A stretch of 64,000 nucleotides of DNA from Microcosmobacter sp040493455 (GCF_040493455.1 NZ_JANFDA010000002.1:372001-436000), one strand, 5' to 3'. Positions 42,787-52,234 are shown, counted from the first letter of the stretch. Translations and numbers: made by a program. The notes: generated by a model not told the origin, from the letters alone.

Positions 42787-44119
42787 CTAAAGCTTCAATT
42801 AATGGTCCCTGAGCTAGTTTTTTTCCTGACAAATTCCAGGATTTAACAATTTGAAATACAATTATTGGTAACGTAATAATGACTACTAATGCGCCTATTA
42901 CTTTTAACGCATTATTCTTTTTAAACCTATATGGCATTATAGAAATTGGGGTAATGCGCAGTATTGCTAAACGTGCTGCTGATGCTCCATAATAACGTCT
43001 AAAGTAGTACAAGACGCTTGGTATCGGCCTTGGTGACCATAGGTTTTTTGTTCTGAAAGCATCCCAACTACCCATATCACGTAGACCTCCTGAGTTCACT
43101 TTCAAATGTAATCGCTTCGCAATTGGGTTTGACACACTTAAGTATCCATTAAGGAATGTTCGCAAACCAAACTCTCCATCTCCCATACGCTGCTTTTCAA
43201 ATTGTCTATCGAATAAGCCAATGCTTTTAAAGACGTCTCGCTTTATCATCACATTACCTGTATCTAGTTGATCTGCTATTCTAAAATGTCGGTAGTCTGC
43301 TGGTATTTTGTCTCCTTGTTTAGAAATTGAAACTCCAGAGGATATATCGGCTTTAAAAAAGTCTAAGGTTTTCAAATGATTCTGTATCCAATCTGGTTCT
43401 ACTCTACTATCGTCATCAAATAATAATAAATAATTGCTCTTAGATTGCTTTATAGCATTATTCCGTGCTAACCACAATGCTTTTTCTTCTTGATAGTTAG
43501 CATGAATTTGCAAATCGAATTGCTCATAAAATTCTTTCTGAAAAGGAACGGATTGATCGACTACAATAACTTCAAAATTACTATAGTTCTGCTTTTCTAA
43601 ATCTTTGAGTACATCCTTAAGATATTCATATCGATTTAGTGTAGGAATGATAACGGATACAAAAGGAGATTGTTCTACAAGCTTAGATGCAAAACCCTCA
43701 ACTTCTGCATTAGAAATAACAGGTGTATGGCTGCTTAATTGTAATCTGTTGGTTTTACTAGATAGAAATCCTGAAATCTCTTTGAAAGGATTTTTAAAGC
43801 TAATAAGCCTTAGTAATAAAACATAGTATACCCAGGCTTTACTAAAGTACCTTCTTATAAATCGATATTCATCGACTACTGGTATTTTTTCAAAATCTGC
43901 ATAAGATTCTTCGTAAAAGATATGGCCTAAGTGTAATGCCTGCCAAGACTTATCGTAAGCTTGTGCTTGTGGAGATTTATAGGTTTCTGCGCTATCTAAT
44001 TGATCTAAAACCTCTTTTGGTAAGTGCTCTAATAAAGGGAAAGCGGTTGCTCCATTTTTTCGTTTTAATGAAAAATAACGTGTAGGCTGTAAATATTTTA
44101 AAAACTTAAATGGAACCAA
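42779..44119 (-). CDS. Glycosyltransferase family 2 with N- and C-terminal extensions
   Basis: A 446-residue enzyme. The GT2 (GT-A) domain lies in the middle: FVSVIIPTLNRYEYLKDVL from about 154, VIVVDQSVPF near 186, and the metal-binding FDDDSRVEPDW near 235. The first 150 residues are an extra domain I do not recognise, and a hydrophobic helix near 410-428 suggests membrane attachment. The start is a TTG (no in-frame ATG lies before the domain; an in-frame stop is seven codons upstream), overlapping the FkbM gene by 14 bases. Donor and acceptor are unknown; the size sets it apart from the other GT2 genes here. Confidence 0.85.
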   Translation of the reverse strand: MVPFKFLKYLQPTRYFSLKRKNGATAFPLLEHLPKEVLDQLDSAETYKSPQAQAYDKSWQALHLGHIFYEESYADFEKIPVVDEYRFIRRYFSKAWVYYVLLLRLISFKNPFKEISGFLSSKTNRLQLSSHTPVISNAEVEGFASKLVEQSPFVSVIIPTLNRYEYLKDVLKDLEKQNYSNFEVIVVDQSVPFQKEFYEQFDLQIHANYQEEKALWLARNNAIKQSKSNYLLLFDDDSRVEPDWIQNHLKTLDFFKADISSGVSISKQGDKIPADYRHFRIADQLDTGNVMIKRDVFKSIGLFDRQFEKQRMGDGEFGLRTFLNGYLSVSNPIAKRLHLKVNSGGLRDMGSWDAFRTKNLWSPRPIPSVLYYFRRYYGASAARLAILRITPISIMPYRFKKNNALKVIGALVVIITLPIIVFQIVKSWNLSGKKLAQGPLIEALDE

Positions 44120-44927
44120 TTGGTTTACAAAATATATTTACTGGTAGCTTATCGCCAGTCTTATAAGGTTTCAAATCCATGTCAAATATACTATAATCCA
44201 TGCTTTGAAAGAACCTTATAATCTCAATATTATCATTAGTTTCCACGATAATCAAAGGACTGAACTTTTTTATTAATTGCTTAGCGCCTTGTAGAATTTT
44301 GAGTTCTATACCATCAACATCGATCTTAATGAAATCTATTTTTGAAAGGTTCATCAGAGTTTCATCTCCATCTAAACTAATCATATCGACAACTACTGAC
44401 TTAGCTTCTGGTGAAGTTTCAGATGCAATCGTGTTTGAAGTTCCTCCAGAAATGAAAAGTTCGCAGCTACCATTTTCGTCACCTACTGCTTTATTCTGAA
44501 TATTTAAGTTATCCTGATTATTATAGGACTTTGTTTTGGAAAAGCTTTCAAAAACATGAGGATTTGCTTCAAATGCAAATACGCTTCCATTTGCACATAG
44601 GGTTTGTGACCAAACCATGCTTAAGTATCCAAAGTTAGACCCTACATCTAATGCTACAAGGTCATTCTCCTCATTCTTATGCAGCTTGAAAACATTCTTC
44701 AATAGCGTATTTTCTATACCTCTTTCAAAAGCTCTTGAAGCAGAGTTAACCGAACCGAAATATTTAAAATCCACATCATAATCGACATAAGTTCTTTTTA
44801 CATCTACATTGATTTCTTTATAAGGCTTATCATCTCTATAAACAGCGGATTTAACGGCTTTGAATATTTTGAGATTCCTTAGCCAATTTGGGAGCATTCT
44901 ATTGAGGTATACTATTAACTTACTCAT
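44106..44927 (-). CDS. FkbM family methyltransferase
   Basis: A 273-residue SAM-dependent enzyme. The SAM motif VALDVGSNFGYLSMVW lies near 90-105, FAFEANPHVFESF near 118-130, and FIKIDVDGIELKILQGAKQL near 203-222 is the FkbM hallmark. These enzymes O-methylate hydroxyl groups, in glycan loci usually a sugar ring. It overlaps GT4 upstream by 8 bases and GT2 downstream by 14, so the methyl group may be put on this glycan (inference). Confidence 0.92.
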   Translation of the reverse strand: MSKLIVYLNRMLPNWLRNLKIFKAVKSAVYRDDKPYKEINVDVKRTYVDYDVDFKYFGSVNSASRAFERGIENTLLKNVFKLHKNEENDLVALDVGSNFGYLSMVWSQTLCANGSVFAFEANPHVFESFSKTKSYNNQDNLNIQNKAVGDENGSCELFISGGTSNTIASETSPEAKSVVVDMISLDGDETLMNLSKIDFIKIDVDGIELKILQGAKQLIKKFSPLIIVETNDNIEIIRFFQSMDYSIFDMDLKPYKTGDKLPVNIFCKPIGSI

Positions 44928-46098
44928 AAAAGGCCTTAGATTTTTCTGCCTGAAGGCTTAAATTAAACTTCTCTTCTACCCTTTTCACAGCATTATCTTT
45001 TATAGCATTTAGTTTTTCGTAATCCATATTTATAACAGTCCTAATTGCTTCTGCCAATATCTTAGAATTATACGGTTCTACAGTGAAACCAGTTTCACCA
45101 TTAATAATATTCTCCACCAAGCCTCCAACATCAGATACGATACAAACAAGACCTGAAGCCTGAGCCTCTAGTACTGAATTGCAAAACCCTTCGGATAAAC
45201 TATACTGGATATAGAACTGATTAGTTCGATAATATCCAAGAATTTCTGAATGCGATTTTTCTCCAACTAGTTTCACGTCTCCCTCTAAACCTAATTGATT
45301 TATAGCAAACTTTAAAGATTCATATAATTCACCCTTACCAACTATGGTGTATTTAAACTGCAATCCTTCTCGCTTCAACATTGCCAAAGCTTCTAAAGTA
45401 TAGTTAAGCCCTTTAATCCAATGCAAACGTGCAACTGTTAAGAAAGTCAATTCCTCTTGGGCTGCATTTTTTAATTTGAATTTTGAAGGTTCTAAAGCTG
45501 GATATATTATATTAAAATCTGTCTGCTCAGATAATCCATTTTGATATGCTTTTTGCAACACATAATCTGAAATTGCATGTACCTTATCCACGCTTTGCCA
45601 TACCAATCGATAAGGATCTTTATGTTTCAATGGATACACATCTATGTCGAAACCTCTGAGGCTTAGAGCCATTTTAGCATTGATTGTCTTAGCCACATTT
45701 TCGCTATTGATTGCTAGTGTAGTAAATCCAAAATGCACCCAATCAACTTTAGATTGAAGAATATGACTGTTATTGTAAAAGTTCTTTACTGCTTGGCTAA
45801 AGCTTCTACCTACTGCTTTTTCAAATCTCAAAAAACGTCTTAATCGACCTGAATAGAAAAGTGCGAACTTCAAAAAAACCAAAGCGACTCTTATGGGGTT
45901 CATAAACCTAAAACGCTTATTCACTTTAGGAGCGACTTTGACTTCACATTCAGAAAAGGCTTTCCTGTTAGATTGTACAAACAACACAGGCGTAATCCCA
46001 ACTGCCTTAAGTCCAATAATCTTTTGGACAAAAAACGTCTCGGAATACGCAGGCGTCTTTGAAAGTACAATACCTATTTTTAGTTCGCCTCTTTTCAT
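44920..46098 (-). CDS. Glycosyltransferase family 4, paralogue of 50942-52141
   Basis: A 392-residue GT-B enzyme. WVHFGFTTLAINSENVAK near 121 and MALSLRGFDIDVYPL near 143 form the acceptor side; LTFLTVARLHWIKGLNYTLE (about 220) starts the C-lobe and EGFCNSVLEAQASGLVCIVS (about 305) is the E-x7-E motif. The HWIKG motif and overall plan match the GT4 at 50942-52141 closely, so the two are probably paralogues with related acceptors. It overlaps both neighbours (4 and 8 bases). Confidence 0.92.
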   Translation of the reverse strand: MKRGELKIGIVLSKTPAYSETFFVQKIIGLKAVGITPVLFVQSNRKAFSECEVKVAPKVNKRFRFMNPIRVALVFLKFALFYSGRLRRFLRFEKAVGRSFSQAVKNFYNNSHILQSKVDWVHFGFTTLAINSENVAKTINAKMALSLRGFDIDVYPLKHKDPYRLVWQSVDKVHAISDYVLQKAYQNGLSEQTDFNIIYPALEPSKFKLKNAAQEELTFLTVARLHWIKGLNYTLEALAMLKREGLQFKYTIVGKGELYESLKFAINQLGLEGDVKLVGEKSHSEILGYYRTNQFYIQYSLSEGFCNSVLEAQASGLVCIVSDVGGLVENIINGETGFTVEPYNSKILAEAIRTVINMDYEKLNAIKDNAVKRVEEKFNLSLQAEKSKAFYE

Positions 46099-47024
46099 TC
46101 TCTATTTGATAAAATCAAACTTGCCAATTCCTCTGAAAATTGTTTCCCTGAATCTATGGTAAGATGATGTCCATCTGTATATTGATAATGACTTCTTTTA
46201 TTCATAAAATTGAAATATGGCACATCGTAGGTTTCTGAGAGTCTTTCCATCTTGTTGTCAAAGTCTTCCATCAGTTCTAGCTCCAAGGCATACATATCAT
46301 CATTGACCGGGATTCTTAGCAAATATACCTCTCCTCTTTCCTGAAGCATTTTTATAGTCTTTATCAGGTAATCAAATCTAGTCTTGGAGAAGCCTTTGTA
46401 TTGGGCATCTAGCTTTTTTCGGTAACTATTTATCTTTCGTTTTGTACGCTCAGCTGTACTAAACATATCCGATTCTATAACAACTTCTAGCCAGCCATCG
46501 TCTTCAACATAAAATGTCTGATACTCACCACGTCTATACTTCTTTGTAATGAAGTTCAAATTCTTTTCCTGATAGGATTCTATTAAATATTCTGGATTTG
46601 GTTTAATGCTCACAAAATGTGTCTTATCCACAAAAGACCCAACCTCTCTAAAGTTGAGACTATCCTCTCTTTCTTCAGTTTGTGAAGATAATGTCCAAGG
46701 ATTTACTTCGATGATAAAAATACCATCCGTTGTCTGCGTATTTAATTTTCTACTTATTAAATCATGATATGCTTTCCCAAAAGGAGAATGAAGAATGGAA
46801 AAGGCAAAATTATATAGTGAATCCTCTACTTTATCATTGATATATTGTGGTTGAATAGATTGCGCTGCTCTAGACGACCCTACTATAAGACTAGACTGCT
46901 TGGGAGATGTAAGCTTGAGATAGAACTCATCTGAAGATCCATCGGCTTGAGTCATCAATGCCAGAAAGCCTAATGCCAACATTAAGCTAAACAGAATGGT
47001 CTTTATTAGAAATCGCTTCATCAT
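46095..47024 (-). CDS. SGNH-like periplasmic acyltransferase partner of MBOAT
   Basis: A 309-residue protein with one N-terminal helix (about 7-24) and a periplasmic domain. SLIVGSSRAAQSI (about 45-57) fits block I of SGNH/AlgX-like enzymes with Ser50/51, and DGHHL (284-288) fits the D-x2-H block at the C-terminus. Such proteins take an acyl group that an MBOAT protein has moved across the membrane and place it on a sugar hydroxyl, as AlgJ/AlgX or PatB do. The gene lies directly after the MBOAT gene (abutting at 47024/47025). The family call is by motif and context. Confidence 0.72.
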   Translation of the reverse strand: MMKRFLIKTILFSLMLALGFLALMTQADGSSDEFYLKLTSPKQSSLIVGSSRAAQSIQPQYINDKVEDSLYNFAFSILHSPFGKAYHDLISRKLNTQTTDGIFIIEVNPWTLSSQTEEREDSLNFREVGSFVDKTHFVSIKPNPEYLIESYQEKNLNFITKKYRRGEYQTFYVEDDGWLEVVIESDMFSTAERTKRKINSYRKKLDAQYKGFSKTRFDYLIKTIKMLQERGEVYLLRIPVNDDMYALELELMEDFDNKMERLSETYDVPYFNFMNKRSHYQYTDGHHLTIDSGKQFSEELASLILSNRE

Positions 47025-48461
47025 CTAAAACTGAAAGTATATAAATTCTTGTTCCTTTCCACCATATAAAAATATTATTATGGCAATAATATAATAGCAC
47101 ATTAAACGAACCCAAGATGGTTTATTGAACCACATTTTCTCAATGGCATATTCGTACTGACGACCAAGCCATTCTATAATCATAAACAATACAATAAGTA
47201 CCATTAAAAATGTTGGTCTAATCTCTGGTAAACTAAACAATGAAGCGTCTACCATACTAGTCAAATAACTAATGGCATGTTCTAAATTCTCTGCTCTAAA
47301 GAATATCCATGCCAAGACAGTTATCCCAAAAGTAACACTCATGGCTAACAAATCTTTTAGTGATGGCAATAATTTTCCTTGAGCAACAATTTCTATATTA
47401 CTTCTGTTACGTTTTAAAAGCAATAAGGGTAGAAAACACAAGGCATTTAGGAGCCCCCAAAAGATAAACGTCCAATTGGCACCATGCCAAAAACCACTTA
47501 TCAAAAAGATGATAAATACGTTTCTCACTTGAAGCATTTTACTTACTCTAGATCCACCTAAAGGAATATAAACATAGTCTCTAAACCATGTAGATAACGA
47601 TATGTGCCAACGCCTCCAAAACTCTGCTATATCTCTAGAAAAGTATGGGAATGCGAAGTTTTGTTTTAAGTTGAAACCAAATAATCTTGAAGTTCCTATG
47701 GCAATATCAGAGTATCCTGAAAAGTCTCCATAAATCTGAAACGCGAAAAATACAGCTCCAAGAAGTAATGTACTACCAGAATAGCTTTGTTCATTTTCAA
47801 AAATGGTATTTACAAAAAATGCGCAATTATCTGCAATCACAATTTTCTTGAATAAACCCCATAATATTTGCCTTAGACCATCAACTGCTTTAGTATAATT
47901 GAACGTTCTTCTCTCATAAAATTGCGGCAATAAGTTGGTCGCTCTTTCTATAGGACCAGCAACTAATTGAGGAAAAAAGCTAACGAAAGCGGCAAATGCA
48001 AAAATATCTTTAGTAGGTTCTAACTTTCGCCTATAGACATCAATTGTATAGCTTAATGTTTGAAAGGTATAAAAGCTAATTCCTACCGGAAGAATTATAT
48101 TCAGTGTATTGGGTTGAATTTCCCTTCCGAAGAAAGAAAATGCTTGAACAAAATTATCTACAAAGAAATTATAGTATTTAAAAAAGCCCAACAGCCCTAT
48201 ATTCACAAGAATGCTAAGCCACAAAAATGCTTTCCTCTTAGCGTTATCCTGAAGGTTTTTTAAGCTTAATCCTACTCCGTAATCTACTAAAGTACTTACG
48301 AGTATAAGCGATAAAAATCGATAGTCCCACCATCCATAAAACACATAGCTAGCCACTATGACTAATATATTCTGTAGTCTTAACTTTCCTTTGGGTATCA
48401 GCCAATACAAAGCAAAAACCAGTGGCAAAAAGATTGCAAAATCTATGGAGTTAAATAACAT
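47025..48461 (-). CDS. MBOAT family O-acyltransferase (AlgI-like)
   Basis: A 478-residue membrane protein with about 11-12 helices. FGRE/IILPVGISFYTFQTLSYTID, DFSGYSDIAIG, FWRRWHISLSTWFRDYVYIP (about 284-303) and FWHGANWTFIFWG (about 331) are the AlgI/PatA/DltB signature; the His of WHGANW is the catalytic residue. It passes an acyl group, usually acetyl, through the cytoplasmic membrane for glycan O-acylation. It overlaps the upstream GT4 by one base and is followed by the SGNH-like partner, so the surface glycan is probably O-acetylated. Confidence 0.95.
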   Translation of the reverse strand: MLFNSIDFAIFLPLVFALYWLIPKGKLRLQNILVIVASYVFYGWWDYRFLSLILVSTLVDYGVGLSLKNLQDNAKRKAFLWLSILVNIGLLGFFKYYNFFVDNFVQAFSFFGREIQPNTLNIILPVGISFYTFQTLSYTIDVYRRKLEPTKDIFAFAAFVSFFPQLVAGPIERATNLLPQFYERRTFNYTKAVDGLRQILWGLFKKIVIADNCAFFVNTIFENEQSYSGSTLLLGAVFFAFQIYGDFSGYSDIAIGTSRLFGFNLKQNFAFPYFSRDIAEFWRRWHISLSTWFRDYVYIPLGGSRVSKMLQVRNVFIIFLISGFWHGANWTFIFWGLLNALCFLPLLLLKRNRSNIEIVAQGKLLPSLKDLLAMSVTFGITVLAWIFFRAENLEHAISYLTSMVDASLFSLPEIRPTFLMVLIVLFMIIEWLGRQYEYAIEKMWFNKPSWVRLMCYYIIAIIIFLYGGKEQEFIYFQF

Positions 48462-49558
48462 TAATTGATGCTTTGGTAAAAGGTTTGATGGTTATTGATA
48501 AATTGATTAATTGAAAGGTTATTGACCACATAATCGCGCATTGAGTTGCTAATCTCATGGCGTTCGTCTGCATTTAAGTTGTAAATCTTGTTGATCTTCT
48601 CTGCCAGCATTTCAACATTAGAGGGTTCAAACAAATACGCTTCAAAATCTTTGAGAATATCGACGATTCCTGATATTCTAGAGCCTAATACAATCGTTTC
48701 GCTTGCCATAGCTTCTAATGGTGCTATAGGCATTCCTTCTTTGCGACCTTCATCTTTTGTTGGAATCACAAAGGTGTCTGTTATGGAAAGGTATGGTCTC
48801 ACGTCTTGTTTCTTTCCTAAGAACAATATGTTTTTAGACGCATACTTTTCCTTCAAAGATTGTCCATAATCGTTATCATCATTACCAACGATTAGGACTT
48901 TAATCTTTTCATTCTTGAGCATTTCAATAGCATCTAGCAATACTTCAATCCCTTTCACGGGAACCAAATTGGCGATTGAACTAATCACAAAATCATCAGG
49001 TTTAATCTGCAATTCTGTTTTTAATGCTTCATTACTGGCTTGAGGTGCAAAATAATTTGTGTCGACTCCTAATGGCAAATAGGTAGTCTTATGATTCATG
49101 TCTTTAAAGAACTGTTGAATCATATCTTGGTTTATGGCTATGATCTTTGTACTTAATTTTGATCTCCATGTCCAGGCTTTATTTCCCCAGCCCATTGCCT
49201 TCTTCGTATATATGAATTTGATTCCTGCTAGTTTGGCTGCCAGTGGCTCGGTAAAGTCCGAACTCCAATGCCAAGAGTGAATGATATCATAATTATTTTG
49301 TCTGAAAAACTTACGAATCTCAAATATTCTGAATGGCAGACTAAGAAGTGGTTTATACGATGTCGCAAATCTAAAAATATGGATTTTGACACCTGTAGAT
49401 TCAATAGTTTTAAAAAATGCTCCTCTATCGTGAAAGCAACAGACTTCAATCTCAAATTTAGAACGGTCCAGACCTTTAATAAGGTCATACACAACCTTAC
49501 CGCTACCAGCAGTATCAAAGTTGGGAATGGTATATAATATTTTTATTCTATCCGCCAT
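48461..49558 (-). CDS. Glycosyltransferase family 4
   Basis: A 365-residue GT-B enzyme. KILYTIPNFDTAGSGKVVYD is the N-lobe loop (about 5-24), DFVISSIANLVPVKGIEVLL near 186 begins the C-lobe, and EGMPIAPLEAMASETIVLGS (about 275) is the E-x7-E region. Its start overlaps the asparagine-synthase-like gene by 11 bases. It resembles GT4 enzymes of capsule loci; donor unknown. Confidence 0.92.
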   Translation of the reverse strand: MADRIKILYTIPNFDTAGSGKVVYDLIKGLDRSKFEIEVCCFHDRGAFFKTIESTGVKIHIFRFATSYKPLLSLPFRIFEIRKFFRQNNYDIIHSWHWSSDFTEPLAAKLAGIKFIYTKKAMGWGNKAWTWRSKLSTKIIAINQDMIQQFFKDMNHKTTYLPLGVDTNYFAPQASNEALKTELQIKPDDFVISSIANLVPVKGIEVLLDAIEMLKNEKIKVLIVGNDDNDYGQSLKEKYASKNILFLGKKQDVRPYLSITDTFVIPTKDEGRKEGMPIAPLEAMASETIVLGSRISGIVDILKDFEAYLFEPSNVEMLAEKINKIYNLNADERHEISNSMRDYVVNNLSINQFINNHQTFYQSIN

Positions 49559-50936
49559 GCTGAGACCAAAATTTAGACAATACCAATAGCATGTCTACTT
49601 GATGTGCGTTATATAATCTATCTCCTTTGTAAAACTCACTTAACTTACCCTCGATTATTGATTTCGGAATCCAGGACGTAAAATTAGCATTAGTTAGGTT
49701 TTGGTAAAGCATTTGTTCGTTGTCTTTACCCAAAAATTGTAGCTCCCAATTTCGCTGTATATGAGGTTTGCCTAATACTTCGTTTAAACTTCGCTTTAAT
49801 TTAGATTTCAATCTGTATGAGAAGTGCGCTAGCTTATTACCATTCTCAAAATTATTCAAATTAAAAGGGCGTTTGTCTTGCCAGACTATAGAGGCTAATT
49901 CTTTACTTCTCTTTTTGATATAAGCAATTTGTAATTGCCTGTCTTTTAAATAGTCCTCAGGGATATTACAAATGAAATTACACATCCGATTATCGTAGTA
50001 TGGTAAAGCGATAGGATGATGTGCTTCAAATACACTTAGATTTATAGAAGTCCAGCGTGGTGCCCAGTATAACGATTTAAATGCTCTTAATCTCGAATTT
50101 GCATTATCTATCTTTATGCTTTTCAATAAATTTGAAACTCGGGATCTGAAATAATCCATAAAATTACCTTCGAGTTGCCATCCTTTCCACAAATCCTCAG
50201 CGAGTTGCTGACCTCCTCTTTTGATTAGCTTTTTTATAAGAAGATCTATTTGTTCTTCTTGAGGCATGTCTTCAGGAACATTCATACTATCAAATAACAC
50301 ATCACCCCAATGTCCTAGAGAGAATGTATCTCCCATGGTTTTGTATTCATCGTAGATTGCCATTTGGCGTGGTACTGTCAGGCTGCTATAATAGCCATTC
50401 AAGTTACCGAGTTGATCTATTTTATTCCAAAGGTATCCAGGTTCTATAGTGTAATCCTTAAAATCAAAACCACATTTCTCAGCAATTTCTGAAGCTATAT
50501 TCACTTCATCAAAACCATTGGCAAACTTATAGCTATATGAAAATACATCTGCTTTGATATGGTGCAATGCTGCTGCTTGTGTCCTACTATCCAAGCCACC
50601 AGACAATGGTAATATGACTTTCTTACCAGCTGTTTGTTCTTTAACTATGGTTTCAAAAAGATCTGTAAATCCATCTAGGGCTTCATTGAAGCTTAAATCT
50701 TTGGGATCGTAATACCAATTGAACCAAGGTTTGGAGTTCTCCCTAACACCTTCGTCATTAATTGTATGCTCAGAAGCTGCTCTCAAGACAACTTTATGCT
50801 TCCAAAAGGTATCTTCATCCAAAAAAAAACCAATGGCACAAAACACACAAATCGCTTTTAGGTCTAGACCTTGTTCTCCTGAGACTTCTGAAAAAGTCTG
50901 TGATGTTGGGATAATATTGGTTTTGATGGTGTTCAC
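49548..50936 (-). CDS. Asparagine-synthase-like protein without glutaminase domain
   Basis: A 462-residue protein. The PP-loop ATP site LPLSGGLDSRTQ (about 110-121) and the following asparagine synthase core (GHWGDVLFDS, about 208) are clear. An ordinary AsnB starts with Cys2 and a 200-residue glutamine amidotransferase domain; here only about 100 residues precede the PP-loop and no Cys2 is present, so it must use free ammonia or another amine, or a separate glutaminase. In glycan loci such proteins amidate sugar acids (for example uronamides), which I infer here. It is flanked by GT4 genes and overlaps one. Confidence 0.85.
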   Translation of the reverse strand: MNTIKTNIIPTSQTFSEVSGEQGLDLKAICVFCAIGFFLDEDTFWKHKVVLRAASEHTINDEGVRENSKPWFNWYYDPKDLSFNEALDGFTDLFETIVKEQTAGKKVILPLSGGLDSRTQAAALHHIKADVFSYSYKFANGFDEVNIASEIAEKCGFDFKDYTIEPGYLWNKIDQLGNLNGYYSSLTVPRQMAIYDEYKTMGDTFSLGHWGDVLFDSMNVPEDMPQEEQIDLLIKKLIKRGGQQLAEDLWKGWQLEGNFMDYFRSRVSNLLKSIKIDNANSRLRAFKSLYWAPRWTSINLSVFEAHHPIALPYYDNRMCNFICNIPEDYLKDRQLQIAYIKKRSKELASIVWQDKRPFNLNNFENGNKLAHFSYRLKSKLKRSLNEVLGKPHIQRNWELQFLGKDNEQMLYQNLTNANFTSWIPKSIIEGKLSEFYKGDRLYNAHQVDMLLVLSKFWSQHGG

Positions 50937-50941
50937 TTATA

Positions 50942-52141
50942 CTATATGTTGTTAGCTACGGCGTTTTCATAAAAATCTTTGAACTGACCTATAACATCTT
51001 CAGAATAGAATTGCTCCTGTACTAAATCGTGAGCGCTGTTTATAGTCTTTTCTGTTTCTTTATCGTCTTGTCTACTAAGTGCCGTGATTGCTTCTGCTAT
51101 TGCTTCCGCATCTCGCTTAGGGATTAATTTTCCTGTTGTATTATTAATCACAACTTCGGACATTCCGCCACAATCGGTGGAGATTACTGGAACGCCAATT
51201 GCCATTGCTTCCAAGACCACATTGGCTATTCCTTCGGCTAAACTGGTTAATAATAGTACATCTGCACTTTTCATCTTAGAGAACAATTCTTTTTGAGCTA
51301 CTGAACGATGTACCGTAATGTGATCCTGAAGATCGAATTGGTGTATTTTGAACAAGGTTTCTTCATCAATAGCATTTGTTGCATAAAAATGAAAATGAAA
51401 TTTAAAACCTCTTTCTTTTAATATTCTGCAAGCATCAATAGCATAGGTCATGCCTTTTACCCAGTGAAAACGACCAACTGATATGATATTAAACTCCTCG
51501 TCATTTGAAGCTTCTCTCTTTTTAAAATATTGAAACGTTTCCGTTTGTATTGGAGAATGTATCACCCTAATATTATTTGCATCTGCTCCATATTGTTGTG
51601 CTTCTTTTGCAATCGCATTGGAAACGGCATGAAAGTTTTGTATCTGCGGAAATGTTTTTCTGTAGAGATTGGCAATGCGTTCCTCAACAATAGGAGAATA
51701 ATTTATATGTGCGCCCCGTAGACCGACAATCAAGTTGATATTTAGCTCTTCTTGAAAGAAATAATAAAAGTTAAGATCCCTTGCCCATTGTAGGTGTAAT
51801 ATGTCTGGGCGATGTAACGCTATTGGTAAATACTTGGTATACCAAATCCATTTGTCGTAATGCACAGGATAACTCAATGCTTTTCGTAGGACTATAAGTA
51901 AATCTTTTGGTGCCTTGAACAACAATTGAAATGTCCTTACCAAACTTATGAGAAGGTTTTTGAAATGACGTTTTGGTGTTACAATCTGTTTTACCGAATT
52001 GTTCTTGTATACCGTCTTTTTATTTACAACACCAAACAGGTAAACATTATGGTAGTCAGAGATATTGTTGATCAAATGTTCTACAAATGTTGAGCTAGGG
52101 ATAGCTCCAGAAAAGATTGCTATTTTTAAACGCTTACTCAT
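50942..52141 (-). CDS. Glycosyltransferase family 4, paralogue of 44920-46098
   Basis: About 399 residues from the ATG at 52141 (MSKRLKIAIFSGAIPSSTF). The frame runs seven codons further to a TTG at 52162, but the ATG gives the usual start. ILHLQWARDLNFYYFFQEE and GLRGAHINYSP form the acceptor lobe; ISVGRFHWVKGMTYAID (about 217) and EGIANVVLEAMAIGVPVIST (about 305) mark the C-lobe. The HWVKG and plan match the GT4 at 44920-46098. Its start overlaps the stop of a 23-codon ORF (52134-52205). Confidence 0.9.
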   Translation of the reverse strand: MSKRLKIAIFSGAIPSSTFVEHLINNISDYHNVYLFGVVNKKTVYKNNSVKQIVTPKRHFKNLLISLVRTFQLLFKAPKDLLIVLRKALSYPVHYDKWIWYTKYLPIALHRPDILHLQWARDLNFYYFFQEELNINLIVGLRGAHINYSPIVEERIANLYRKTFPQIQNFHAVSNAIAKEAQQYGADANNIRVIHSPIQTETFQYFKKREASNDEEFNIISVGRFHWVKGMTYAIDACRILKERGFKFHFHFYATNAIDEETLFKIHQFDLQDHITVHRSVAQKELFSKMKSADVLLLTSLAEGIANVVLEAMAIGVPVISTDCGGMSEVVINNTTGKLIPKRDAEAIAEAITALSRQDDKETEKTINSAHDLVQEQFYSEDVIGQFKDFYENAVANNI

Positions 52142-52205
52142 CCTTGTCTTTATAAATAGCAATTAGATCTGCTTGTGTAGGTTTCAGTTGTTGTTTAGTA
52201 AACAT
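52134..52205 (-). CDS. Possible 23-codon leader peptide or gene remnant
   Basis: In the one real gap of the locus an ATG at 52205 opens 23 codons (MFTKQQLKPTQADLIAIYK then DKDE) ending at a TAA at 52134-52136. Its last 8 bases overlap the GT4 start (ATGAGTAA). The overlap resembles translational coupling as elsewhere in this locus. It may instead be the C-terminus of a deleted gene. No family is recognised and the length is close to what chance gives. Confidence 0.3.
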   Translation of the reverse strand: MFTKQQLKPTQADLIAIYKDKDE

Positions 52206-52234
52206 TGATTACGCTATAAATCTGTGATATTGGT

